DNA from: a virus
DNA length: 46,501 bases
Strand: one strand, 5' to 3'
Virus record (IMG/VR): IMGVR_UViG_3300041955_000060
Location: 1-46,501 of that record
Below, one piece after another: positions 22,425 to 29,423 of the stretch (position 1 is the first letter of the stretch; each line of letters begins with the position of its first letter). Made by a program: the position numbers and the translations under genes. A model generated the notes under the pieces. The model was not told the DNA's origin, did not search any database, and saw only the letters and a list, made by a program, of their open reading frames with translations.

Positions 22425-22661
22425 TCACGCCTTCTCCATGATGATTTTGACTTTCGTTCCAACAGGAAACATCTTGTGTGCCGCCCAAAGCTTGTGCTCG
22501 TCAATCGGCCGAATAACTGCCCCGCTAAGCCCAATCTCGACGACATTGGCTTCGAATTCAATGTTAGACTTTGTCTTCTCTTTAGTCCATACCAAGACTT
22601 CGCCCGGATGTACTGTCGGCAATTCTACTTGCTCCTCTTCTGTTAGCTCGTTTTCGCTCAT
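22425..22661 (-). CDS. Small beta protein, paralogue of 21617-21853
   Basis: 78 residues from ATG 22661, about 29 nt from the centre of the TATA box at 22687-22694, so probably leaderless; ATG 22676 would lie too close. An acidic N-terminus is followed by the shared domain (EIGLSGAV, KLWAAHKMFPVGTKV). It is the first gene of the 22661-18376 run. Confidence 0.65.
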   Translation of the reverse strand: MSENELTEEEQVELPTVHPGEVLVWTKEKTKSNIEFEANVVEIGLSGAVIRPIDEHKLWAAHKMFPVGTKVKIIMEKA

Positions 22662-22686
22662 TTCACCCTCTTGCATAAACCGACTC

Positions 22687-22698
22687 CTTATAAGGCTT
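22687..22698 (-). promoter_or_regulatory. TATA/BRE promoter of the 22661 operon
   Basis: AAAGC followed by CTTATAAG on the minus strand. The centre lies about 29 nt from ATG 22661. It overlaps the stop codon of the upstream coiled-coil gene. Confidence 0.65.
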
Positions 22699-22858
22699 TA
22701 GCCTGTTTCACCCACTTTTTCTCAAGTTCAATGACTTTCTCTTCCGCCTTGGCAAGTTCGGCGTTCAACTTAATCCACTCAACGGCCATCTTTTGCCATC
22801 GCTTGTGCACTTCTTTACGTTCCTGCTGCGCCTTCTTAATCTGTTCCTCAAGCTTCAT
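22688..22858 (-). CDS. Small coiled-coil protein, 56 aa
   Basis: 56 residues of Lys/Glu/Gln with regular hydrophobic positions, so a long coiled coil. The stop TAA is part of the next promoter. AGGTGG lies upstream, and the start overlaps the previous stop as ATGA. Function unknown. Confidence 0.6.
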   Translation of the reverse strand: MKLEEQIKKAQQERKEVHKRWQKMAVEWIKLNAELAKAEEKVIELEKKWVKQAKAL

Positions 22859-23013
22859 TGTTTCCACCTATATTTCGGTTCCCAACTCGAATCACCAAGG
22901 GCCGTTCGAATACGTTCTATAATCTGCCCGTCCCAATAAATCGGACATCCACAACAATCTACCGACATCTGAACAATATCACGTACCAATTGTTTCCATT
23001 CTTCTTCGCTCAT
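22855..23013 (-). CDS. Small hypothetical protein, 52 aa
   Basis: 52 residues with CCGC in the centre and an acidic Trp-containing N-terminus (MSEEEWKQL). Coupled by ATGA at both ends. The three clustered Cys may bind metal or form a turn; no family recognised. Confidence 0.55.
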   Translation of the reverse strand: MSEEEWKQLVRDIVQMSVDCCGCPIYWDGQIIERIRTALGDSSWEPKYRWKQ

Positions 23014-23162
23014 TTCTTCGCCTCGTGTGCTACTCTTTGTAAAAAGATTGCCATCCTATGGAAAATCTTGCTCCGCTCAGGCAATTCATTGTATATCGCC
23101 TTAGACCAAGCTTCTGCATGTGCTGCCAGTTCAAGTGCCTCTTTCCTATCTTTATCATTCAT
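23010..23162 (-). CDS. Small helical protein, 50 aa
   Basis: 50 residues, almost all helix-forming, basic overall. It overlaps the upstream gene by 8 nt and the downstream gene by ATGA. No family recognised. Confidence 0.55.
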   Translation of the reverse strand: MNDKDRKEALELAAHAEAWSKAIYNELPERSKIFHRMAIFLQRVAHEAKK

Positions 23163-23412
23163 TTTTCTCCTTCAATTTCTTCTTAAATTCCGCCAATTCA
23201 TTTCGTGCCGTACGTAATGCCTGTTGTTTCATCTTTACTTGAACCTGCAAACATTTCAAATCATCTTTGTCCCACAATGGCTGCATACTCTTCTCATACT
23301 CAACTTCGTGCTTCTTGCACCGCTCAATGCCCGTGGTCTCCGGACAGAAATCATCCCAATGAACTACTGTCTTACACCCGCAATAATCAGTTGCGATAAC
23401 CTTCTCTGGCAT
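23155..23412 (-). CDS. Zinc-binding/coiled-coil protein, 85 aa
   Basis: 85 residues. The first half has CGC, C, CKKH as possible zinc ligands; the second half is a Lys/Glu/Gln coiled coil. Its ATG overlaps the polymerase stop (TAATG), so it may be made with the polymerase and could be an accessory factor; this is inference. Confidence 0.6.
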   Translation of the reverse strand: MPEKVIATDYCGCKTVVHWDDFCPETTGIERCKKHEVEYEKSMQPLWDKDDLKCLQVQVKMKQQALRTARNELAEFKKKLKEKNE

Positions 23413-25367
23413 TACTTCGTCTCCTCTAAATACACATCAAGCGAAATCTTAGGCTGCTTCTGCGGAAGACACGTCTCCAATCTCTGCACCATTGGTTCTA
23501 TTTGCTTTTTCCAAATTACGTTCAAATCAAGCAATTTAAGGATTTCTTCATCTGTTCTCCCGTTTCGAACAATCGTTTGCCCCTTGGGCCCAACCCAATA
23601 AGTTACAAACCCAATAACTCCTTGTCCCTTATCCGTAAGTTGCTCATAAGCTTTCAAATGCTGAACCTTTACTTTATAATCACGTTCCGTGTCTATACTC
23701 TTAGTAATCGCCAAATCGTCTAATGGAATCTTACCACCAAAAAATGCTTGTCTTTCTGCCACAACTGCGTCACTAAGCCTCTTACCTACTTCATCTTGCG
23801 GCCCTGTTAACATAGCTCTAAGCAGTGTTTCTTGACAATCCCTTGCGTGGGGACTCCAATCGTTTCGAATCATCTCCAACCCCTTAACGATAAGCTCGCC
23901 GTCCTCCGTCATAACCGCATATCGCTTCTTGGTGGCCTCTCCTGCCTTCTTGCCAGTGCCCCCGAAAATAAGGAACCGGCTCGCATAATACTCAAGCTTG
24001 ACGGGATATGGTGCCAATCGCTTGTTGACAATCTTCAATACCGCTTCCGCCTTATCTTTCGGAATCTGAATCGAACACGAATCCGTGTCGCTGACAATCG
24101 GAACGAACCCCAAGTCCTCCGCAATCTTCCGCAGCTCCATCAGCTGGTCCCGTGCGTTGGACGTGATGAACGCCGCAATCAGCCGGTTGCTATATCTGAA
24201 CCCGCCGTTGCCGAAGATGCCGTACGACGAGTTGGCCAGCTTCTTGTAAGCCTCCCGGAGCGCCCCAGTGCTCGCTGCCTTGAGCGCCACGAACTCTGCC
24301 TCCGACTTCTGCATCACTCGCCACACCTCCTCCCCCTCGCCTTTGTACTGGTTGTTGATGACAACGTTCGGATACAAGCTCGTATAGTCGAACATCGCCG
24401 CACCGTCGTAGATGCCCGGTTCGCCGTACAACACCAACCCGCCTTGGTAGCTCCCTTCCTTCTTCTTGAAGCCGTGCCCGCCTTCCAACCACAGCCCGAA
24501 CTTGCTGCGGTTCTTCATCAGGTAGTTCTCCCACATAGCGATGGCCCGCAAGTTGTCGGGTGCCGGCATGATGCCCGTCAGGCTCCCCAACGCGTACTCC
24601 GTGCCAATCAAATCCAGCTTCTTGATGATAGCCTCCATAACTCGACAATCGTTCTCGTTGTACGGAATCAACCCTACCTCATCTGGGTCGAGCTTCTTCC
24701 CTACCTTCTCCCGCCGAGCTACCACATCCAACCCCCGCCGAGCATGTCTCGGACTGAACGCTGCGTACAACGACATGCTATCAATCTTTCGAACATGATT
24801 CCAGTACTCGTTGAATCCGCCGCTCAAGTTGTTCAAGATGCGGAAGTCATACTTGTCCCCGTTCCATGCCGTTACCGCCGCCACCTTATGCGCCTCAAGA
24901 TACTGAAAGTAGTCCTTCGGCTCCGTGAACGACTCGTACTTGCCTTCCAGAACCGAGCCAATCAATGCCAGCTTCCCCGTCTTCCTGTCGCTTTCGATAT
25001 CCATGTATGAGATGCGGTCGGGCAGGACCCACTCTATCTCCCCGTCTGCCCCCAGCCGCCTATCGAGATACACGATGTCATCCTCCGCCGATTCCTTAGC
25101 CTTTGCCCGTAGCATCTTTGTCAAATGCGGGGACATCATCTCAATCTTCCACATCTCCTTCTCTTCGATTGCGTTGGCCTTCAGAATCCGTATCTTTTCC
25201 TTCTTGCAGCTGACTACCCCGAACCCGCCCTTCAGCTCCGCGTCTGAGTAGAAATACGGATAAGGAATCTCTTTGCCTATTGTTACTTCGGACACAGTTC
25301 CGTCTGCTCCCATTATCCAAATTCTGTTACCACCACCGTAACCCGCCGACACCGCCTTAAACTTCAC
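23412..25367 (-). CDS. polB: Family B DNA polymerase
   Basis: 651 residues. Exonuclease: D123/E125 (YMDIES), D171/D174 region (AWNGDKYDF), Y236/D240 (YNENDC). Polymerase: YQGG near 308, motif A DYTSLYPN (327-334), motif B KKLANSSYG (375-383), motif C SDTDS (426-430). All key residues are present, so proofreading and synthesis should both work. It is about 100 residues shorter than typical archaeal PolB, mostly between motifs A and B and at the C-terminus. The start is GTG 25367 with GGGAGG 5 nt upstream. It is the main candidate for viral replication. No helicase gene is seen in the window. Confidence 0.95.
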   Translation of the reverse strand: MKFKAVSAGYGGGNRIWIMGADGTVSEVTIGKEIPYPYFYSDAELKGGFGVVSCKKEKIRILKANAIEEKEMWKIEMMSPHLTKMLRAKAKESAEDDIVYLDRRLGADGEIEWVLPDRISYMDIESDRKTGKLALIGSVLEGKYESFTEPKDYFQYLEAHKVAAVTAWNGDKYDFRILNNLSGGFNEYWNHVRKIDSMSLYAAFSPRHARRGLDVVARREKVGKKLDPDEVGLIPYNENDCRVMEAIIKKLDLIGTEYALGSLTGIMPAPDNLRAIAMWENYLMKNRSKFGLWLEGGHGFKKKEGSYQGGLVLYGEPGIYDGAAMFDYTSLYPNVVINNQYKGEGEEVWRVMQKSEAEFVALKAASTGALREAYKKLANSSYGIFGNGGFRYSNRLIAAFITSNARDQLMELRKIAEDLGFVPIVSDTDSCSIQIPKDKAEAVLKIVNKRLAPYPVKLEYYASRFLIFGGTGKKAGEATKKRYAVMTEDGELIVKGLEMIRNDWSPHARDCQETLLRAMLTGPQDEVGKRLSDAVVAERQAFFGGKIPLDDLAITKSIDTERDYKVKVQHLKAYEQLTDKGQGVIGFVTYWVGPKGQTIVRNGRTDEEILKLLDLNVIWKKQIEPMVQRLETCLPQKQPKISLDVYLEETK

Positions 25368-25647
25368 GATAGCCTCCCATTATCTCCGACAGAGCCTCTT
25401 CGAAACTGACACATGAACGCCTGTCCCAATAGATGTAGCTGCATCCGCTACAGTATATCTGACTCGTCTCCCAATGGCCAGTCCATCGCACGAAAAGCGT
25501 GTCGTGATGGCAGACTATCGACTTCAGCTGCCGTAGCTCCCTCTGAGGGGCCGCCGTGCCCGTAAAAAGGTGTCCTGATATGGATTCCGAACCAGACAGG
25601 GTTGTACGGCCATTCTTGGCCTGTTTCTGACTATCCCGGAGAGCCAT
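25357..25647 (-). CDS. Hypothetical protein, 96 aa
   Basis: 96 residues from ATG 25647, which has GGAGGGTAGCA upstream and lies in the 3' end of the primase gene. It has CHH in the middle and CSGC and C further on, possibly a zinc site. It overlaps the polymerase start by 11 nt. No family recognised. Confidence 0.6.
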   Translation of the reverse strand: MALRDSQKQAKNGRTTLSGSESISGHLFTGTAAPQRELRQLKSIVCHHDTLFVRWTGHWETSQIYCSGCSYIYWDRRSCVSFEEALSEIMGGYREV

Positions 25648-26635
25648 TGCTACCCTCCTGCCCCAACTGCCTCCGCCGATGCAATGAAATTGAAGGCCAA
25701 TACGCACAATCTCTTCGCTCTACATATGGGCACACTGTATTGGGAACCCTGCTGCATTTGAACGGATTCAGGTTCATCCGCTCGATGTAGCCCAGCTGAT
25801 ACTCGCTGATGGCCGGGTTGAAGTCTCCAGCGTAGTCCTTCAGCAGGTTCCACCCCTTCTGCTTCTCGCCGTTCTGCACCAAGAATGAGAACAAATGCAA
25901 CCGCTCCGTGTGGTCAAGCTCCCCCGTCTGCATCATCGTCTTGATTCCAACTCTGATGCATGGCGGGTAAGCTGACTCCTCATACAGGTGCTGCGCCGCT
26001 GGCGATGGCGAGAATTCCCGTTCCGCATCCTTTGACTCCCCCACCACAATGACTACAGTTCGAGGCTCTTTTGCCGTAAGCGTTTCAACCGCAACCCCTC
26101 CAGCATTGAGGAACACCATCATGTTATCCAGAGGCTCATCGATAGCACTTTCATCAATCCGCACCATGTAGCCGCCCTTCGAGTTCTTACTCATAGGTAG
26201 GCGTGCCATCCGCCGCACGTCCCCAACCACATGACTGTCCACCAGCTTCCCGATGTCCCACTTCTTCACGAGCGATGCAACTACCTGCTTGTATCGGCCA
26301 GTGCCCTCTATCGGACTCTCCAAGTCCCAATACAAATGCGCCCCGCGTCCTGTCGTGTAAAGCCGAGATGGCGGAACCTCACATTTGCCAAGCAACTCCT
26401 TCACCTTCGTCTGCCAGCACTCGCCCTCTGCATGAGCATCCACGTCCATCAGAATCGTGTCGAACGAACTGCCGTTGATTTGCTGGTCGCTAAATACCGC
26501 CGCATACTCATCTACCCCAGCCCAATTCGCTTTGAGCCAGTCGAACCCATCGCCGGGCCTACGAGGGATTTTGAACTCCCGCTTGTCGTTGATGTGCCCG
26601 CGTGTCCAGTAGCGAAACTCTTGTGCCGTAATCAC
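25631..26635 (-). CDS. PriS-PriL fusion primase (compact archaeo-eukaryotic primase)
   Basis: 334 residues. N-terminal catalytic part: D64/D66 (MDVDAH), TTGRGAHLYWD (94-104) and RRMARLPMS (141-149), matching the PriS metal and nucleotide sites. C-terminal part: PPCIR (Cys226), FKCSR (Cys294), VCPY (Cys302) and DCAYWP (Cys310), the four cysteines of the PriL iron-sulphur domain. Cellular primases split these between two subunits; fused forms are known from archaeal plasmids (pTN2 type). Start GTG 26635 overlaps the previous stop as GTGA. It should prime synthesis for the adjacent PolB. Confidence 0.85.
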   Translation of the reverse strand: MITAQEFRYWTRGHINDKREFKIPRRPGDGFDWLKANWAGVDEYAAVFSDQQINGSSFDTILMDVDAHAEGECWQTKVKELLGKCEVPPSRLYTTGRGAHLYWDLESPIEGTGRYKQVVASLVKKWDIGKLVDSHVVGDVRRMARLPMSKNSKGGYMVRIDESAIDEPLDNMMVFLNAGGVAVETLTAKEPRTVVIVVGESKDAEREFSPSPAAQHLYEESAYPPCIRVGIKTMMQTGELDHTERLHLFSFLVQNGEKQKGWNLLKDYAGDFNPAISEYQLGYIERMNLNPFKCSRVPNTVCPYVERRDCAYWPSISLHRRRQLGQEGSNGSPG

Positions 26636-26826
26636 GGGATGTTACTCCGAATCAAATGCGAGAGTGCTCCAAGTGCAATACCAATCCCAAGCCCGCTCCA
26701 CCAGAAACAGAATGCTTGGTGTCCACCAAACCATGATACCGGGCCATATCCACCTGCTAACCCAATGATAAACTCGGCCACTCCAATTACCATGAGCAAT
26801 ACACACCCAGCTTCCTTCTCGTCCAT
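26632..26826 (-). CDS. Small membrane protein, 64 aa
   Basis: 64 residues with two hydrophobic helices at about 7-26 and 40-58. It sits between radA-like and primase genes, starting next to the TAG of the first and coupled by GTGA to the second. Function unknown; a membrane anchor for replication or a holin-like role are both guesses. Confidence 0.6.
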   Translation of the reverse strand: MDEKEAGCVLLMVIGVAEFIIGLAGGYGPVSWFGGHQAFCFWWSGLGIGIALGALSHLIRSNIP

Positions 26827-27684
26827 CTACTCTTCGTCCTCTTTGCCCTTCTTCGCTGCTTCCAGAATCGCCGTGATGTCCGCCTCGGTGCTACTGACGA
26901 ACGCCTTGTCCGTATCGATGTGCATCCAACAAGAGTTGCCCCACTCCTTCGCCCCGGGACTTCGCACCGCCCAGCATTTTCTATACGTGTCGAGAACTTT
27001 CTTCTTTGGCTTCTCAAGATAGGCAACGTTCTTGCTGTAATAGCTCACTGTGCTGCCTCCCCGCATCCCGGCCATCTGCCACGGATTTGTCGGGTTCAAC
27101 GAAGCATGGTTTGTCGTTATCAACGGAGCGTTCACCCGCTCCATCAACTTCGATAGCGCAAAGACGAGATATGCCGTAGCGTCCCCCCGCCCGGGAAAGT
27201 TCTGCAGCGTGCTTCCAAACTGCAGCCGGAACAAACTCGACATGCTATCGATGACAATCAAGCAGTTGTCCCGCTTGCGTCCGAATCCACCCGCATCGTA
27301 CACCGTTGGCTCACTGCCCCGAACCTTTCCTCGGAACTGGACGTTCATCTTCCCCTCGCCGTACTCCACGTCCACTTGATAGCCCAGCCACTTCATCAAG
27401 TCATCGTAGTCCACGAACCGCCGATAGTCTACCAGCTCATTCATGTCTTTGAGGCCGAACCGCTTCTCCAACTTGGGCTTCCATGCGCCCCAGATACCCG
27501 AAGGGCTGTCAAAGTTCAACCCGCCCTCCGTGTCCAACCACAAGGTTCGAACTCCCTGCGATTCAAGTGCCGCCACCTCCGTCATCGCCAGCACGGTCTT
27601 CCCAACATTCGGAACCCCGTAGATGGCATAAACGTTCTTTGGCTGGAACTCCCCGAACAACGGCCCGAACAACTCTGTCTTCAT
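26827..27684 (-). CDS. RadA/RadB-like recombinase ATPase
   Basis: 285 residues from ATG 27684 (ATGA coupled). Walker A is YGVPNVGKT (about 22-30), Walker B is LIVIDSMSS (about 155-163), and a loop FGSTLQNFPGRGDA follows. The size and lack of an N-terminal HhH domain are closer to RadB or viral UvsX-like forms than full RadA. It would promote strand exchange or load onto single-stranded DNA. It lies upstream of the primase and polymerase genes. Confidence 0.88.
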   Translation of the reverse strand: MKTELFGPLFGEFQPKNVYAIYGVPNVGKTVLAMTEVAALESQGVRTLWLDTEGGLNFDSPSGIWGAWKPKLEKRFGLKDMNELVDYRRFVDYDDLMKWLGYQVDVEYGEGKMNVQFRGKVRGSEPTVYDAGGFGRKRDNCLIVIDSMSSLFRLQFGSTLQNFPGRGDATAYLVFALSKLMERVNAPLITTNHASLNPTNPWQMAGMRGGSTVSYYSKNVAYLEKPKKKVLDTYRKCWAVRSPGAKEWGNSCWMHIDTDKAFVSSTEADITAILEAAKKGKEDEE

Positions 27685-28010
27685 CTCGTCCCCTCCTCCG
27701 GCATCGATAGTTTCTTCACCCATTCTTTCACCAACTCTGCTTGCTTCAACTGCTTTCGTAGATGCTCAACTGACTGAGCGATTCTCTTCTGTTCATCCTC
27801 GGGTTGCTTGGCCAGCCATCTCTTCGTCATTGTTATGAGCGTTGGCTTACCCTTCCGATTCACGTAACCGTAGGGCTGGTAACAAAACTCACAAACGACA
27901 AGGTGCTTGTCCAGCACCTCCATCCGTTCCTCTGCTGGGATAATCAACGAAGTCGTTCGCTCCAATGCTTCGAGGAACTTCATCTCCTTCTTACACGCCT
28001 TGCACTTCAT
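27681..28010 (-). CDS. Zinc-ribbon/helical protein, 109 aa
   Basis: 109 residues. CKACKK at the N-terminus and CEFC at about residue 40 make a zinc ribbon; the C-terminal half is a Lys/Glu helix. It overlaps the upstream SWIM gene by 20 nt and couples by ATGA to the RadA-like gene. A partner of the recombinase is possible but unproven. Confidence 0.65.
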   Translation of the reverse strand: MKCKACKKEMKFLEALERTTSLIIPAEERMEVLDKHLVVCEFCYQPYGYVNRKGKPTLITMTKRWLAKQPEDEQKRIAQSVEHLRKQLKQAELVKEWVKKLSMPEEGTR

Positions 28011-28170
28011 GTTTTCTCTCCTCTCGTTCTTTTTTCTTCTGCGCTATCAGCGCAACGTGGGAGCACTTCTTCCGAAATGTCCACCCTGCACAGGAACAAG
28101 TTAGCTCTCCGTTTTCATCGTAGACAACGTGTGTCCCCGTCTTGCCTTCGACTAAGTACGTCCGCAACAT
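27991..28170 (-). CDS. SWIM zinc-finger protein, 59 aa
   Basis: 59 residues from ATG 28170. The CSC...CSH set (CxC, then 8 residues, then CxH) with GELTCSCAGW is a SWIM finger. Archaeal SWIM proteins act with Rad51/RadA paralogues, and the RadA-like gene is two genes downstream, a fitting context. A Lys/Glu tail follows. The longer upstream frame reads through the preceding gene and is not used. Confidence 0.75.
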   Translation of the reverse strand: MLRTYLVEGKTGTHVVYDENGELTCSCAGWTFRKKCSHVALIAQKKKEREERKHEVQGV

Positions 28171-28174
28171 CCGC

Positions 28175-28489
28175 CTAAACGAATGTGTAGTACGTCCGCC
28201 CCGTCTTCTTGCTCGTCTTCTGCTCGATGGTTGTCTCAACCGTCTTCCCCGCATCCGTCTGCGGCTTGATGACGTTCGCGGCTTGGTCCTTCAGAATCTT
28301 ACTACCGCTTCGAACCTGCTTGCCGTCTACGAGCGTGATGAGCAGAACGGGCTCCCCGCCACGTCCCATCTCCAGCTCGACGTTCTTCACGGTAATCTTC
28401 TTCCCCATCACCGCGTCCACGCTGTCCTCTCCGCCACTGCCCTTTCCGCTCGCGGCGTTAATAGCCGCAAACGTTACCTTCTCTCCCAT
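28175..28489 (-). CDS. Hypothetical beta-barrel protein, 104 aa
   Basis: 104 residues. The N-terminus is Gly/Ser-rich, then alternating beta strands (ITVKNVELEM, VLLITLVDGKQV) and a basic hairpin near the C-terminus (QKTSKKTGRTYYTF). It resembles an OB fold but no family is certain. GGAG lies 7 nt before the ATG and a TATA box 58 nt upstream. It is the first gene of the recombination operon. Confidence 0.65.
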   Translation of the reverse strand: MGEKVTFAAINAASGKGSGGEDSVDAVMGKKITVKNVELEMGRGGEPVLLITLVDGKQVRSGSKILKDQAANVIKPQTDAGKTVETTIEQKTSKKTGRTYYTFV

Positions 28490-28541
28490 CTTCTTTCTCC
28501 TTTCGTTGTCCTAACGGACCGTGATACCCTATCGTGGGCCT

Positions 28542-28556
28542 CCTTATTAGGCTTTA
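28542..28556 (-). promoter_or_regulatory. TATA/BRE promoter before 28489
   Basis: AAAGC followed by CTAATAAG on the minus strand. The expected transcription start is about 30 nt upstream of the ATG, allowing a leader with the GGAG site. Confidence 0.55.
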
Positions 28557-28995
28557 GTCTCCCACGGCCGAGCGTTGTGTCCGCCCGACTCCAAAATGTC
28601 ACAGTTCGCACACAGCAACCTGTAACAATCTGATGTTCTTCAATATCGCGAAACCCTTGGCCTCTCTTACGCCGCTTCTCCAAAATCGGAGTCGGTTTCA
28701 TATGACACCACTTAAGCAACCTCAAATCATCAACCCCGCATGCTTGGCATTCTCCACCAAAAGCGAACGCAAGCCTGTCCCATCGCTCATGATACCGAGC
28801 GAGAACAGTCTCACGGTGCGTCTTGTACCACTCCCGCATTAGAGCATTCATCTGCTCTTTGTTGCTTGAATACCGTTGTCTGTCTTTAAACAGCAGACGC
28901 TCTCGATTAGCAATTCGCCAATCATGCTTCTGTGCCGGTGTGTAGCCCATCATATTGTATGACGTTTCACCGTCCTTAAAGAGTATCTGTTGCAT
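28547..28995 (-). pseudogene. HNH endonuclease with frameshift near 28615-28635
   Basis: The initial frame has an Arg/Lys-rich helical N-terminus and CQACGVDD, then CHMKP, the start of a phage HNH core. It then loses the motif, while the -1 (or +2) frame continues as RLLCANCDILESGGHN and ends at TAA 28547; LLCANC is the standard end of the HNH zinc site. A stop in the second frame at about 28640 limits the shift to a few codons. This may be a real inactivation, a programmed shift or a sequencing error. Such HNH genes are often mobile. Confidence 0.65.
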
Positions 28996-29020
28996 AAGAA
29001 TTCTATTCTAAAAATGATTC

Positions 29021-29377
29021 CTATGGAGAGCGTCTAACGAATCTCTTTTCTTCGAATGCCCGTGTCTGAGGATTTCTAATAAAATAACACTCCTCCAAGC
29101 CCATCTCTTGTGCTACATCATGCAGCACCGCAACAAGCGGGGAGTAACCTGCCAACACAACCTTTACCGCTTCGCCGCTCTTCAACCCCTGACAAATCAC
29201 CACCATACGATTCCGCACTGAGGTATAATCCATGTCCCTCGTAGTGACTCCAGAGTTGTTCACAACATATTCCCGCCGTGCGCTCTTCCCGTAGCTCCCT
29301 GCTATCTCGGAAAAGGCATCGCGGGTGGGGTTCAACTTGTTGGCGTAGACGAATACGATTCCTTCGTTTTCTGTCAT
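29021..29377 (-). CDS. Hypothetical protein, leaderless, 118 aa
   Basis: 118 residues, alpha/beta. The centre has VVICQGLKSGEAVKVVLAGYSPLV and a C-terminal basic stretch (EEKRFVRRSP). The pattern resembles a Rossmann-like fold but no family is recognised. The TATA centre is 27 nt from the ATG, so translation probably begins at the first base. It is a single-gene unit between the tail fibres and the recombination genes. Confidence 0.65.
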   Translation of the reverse strand: MTENEGIVFVYANKLNPTRDAFSEIAGSYGKSARREYVVNNSGVTTRDMDYTSVRNRMVVICQGLKSGEAVKVVLAGYSPLVAVLHDVAQEMGLEECYFIRNPQTRAFEEKRFVRRSP

Positions 29378-29398
29378 CAGTAACCCTATCGTTGGCTT

Positions 29399-29411
29399 CC
29401 TTAAATAGCTT
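29399..29411 (-). promoter_or_regulatory. TATA/BRE promoter of 29377
   Basis: AAGC followed by TATTTAAG on the minus strand; centre 27 nt from the ATG. Nearly the same sequence is found at 42462-42474. Confidence 0.7.
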
Positions 29412-29423
29412 TGGGCACCGCGT

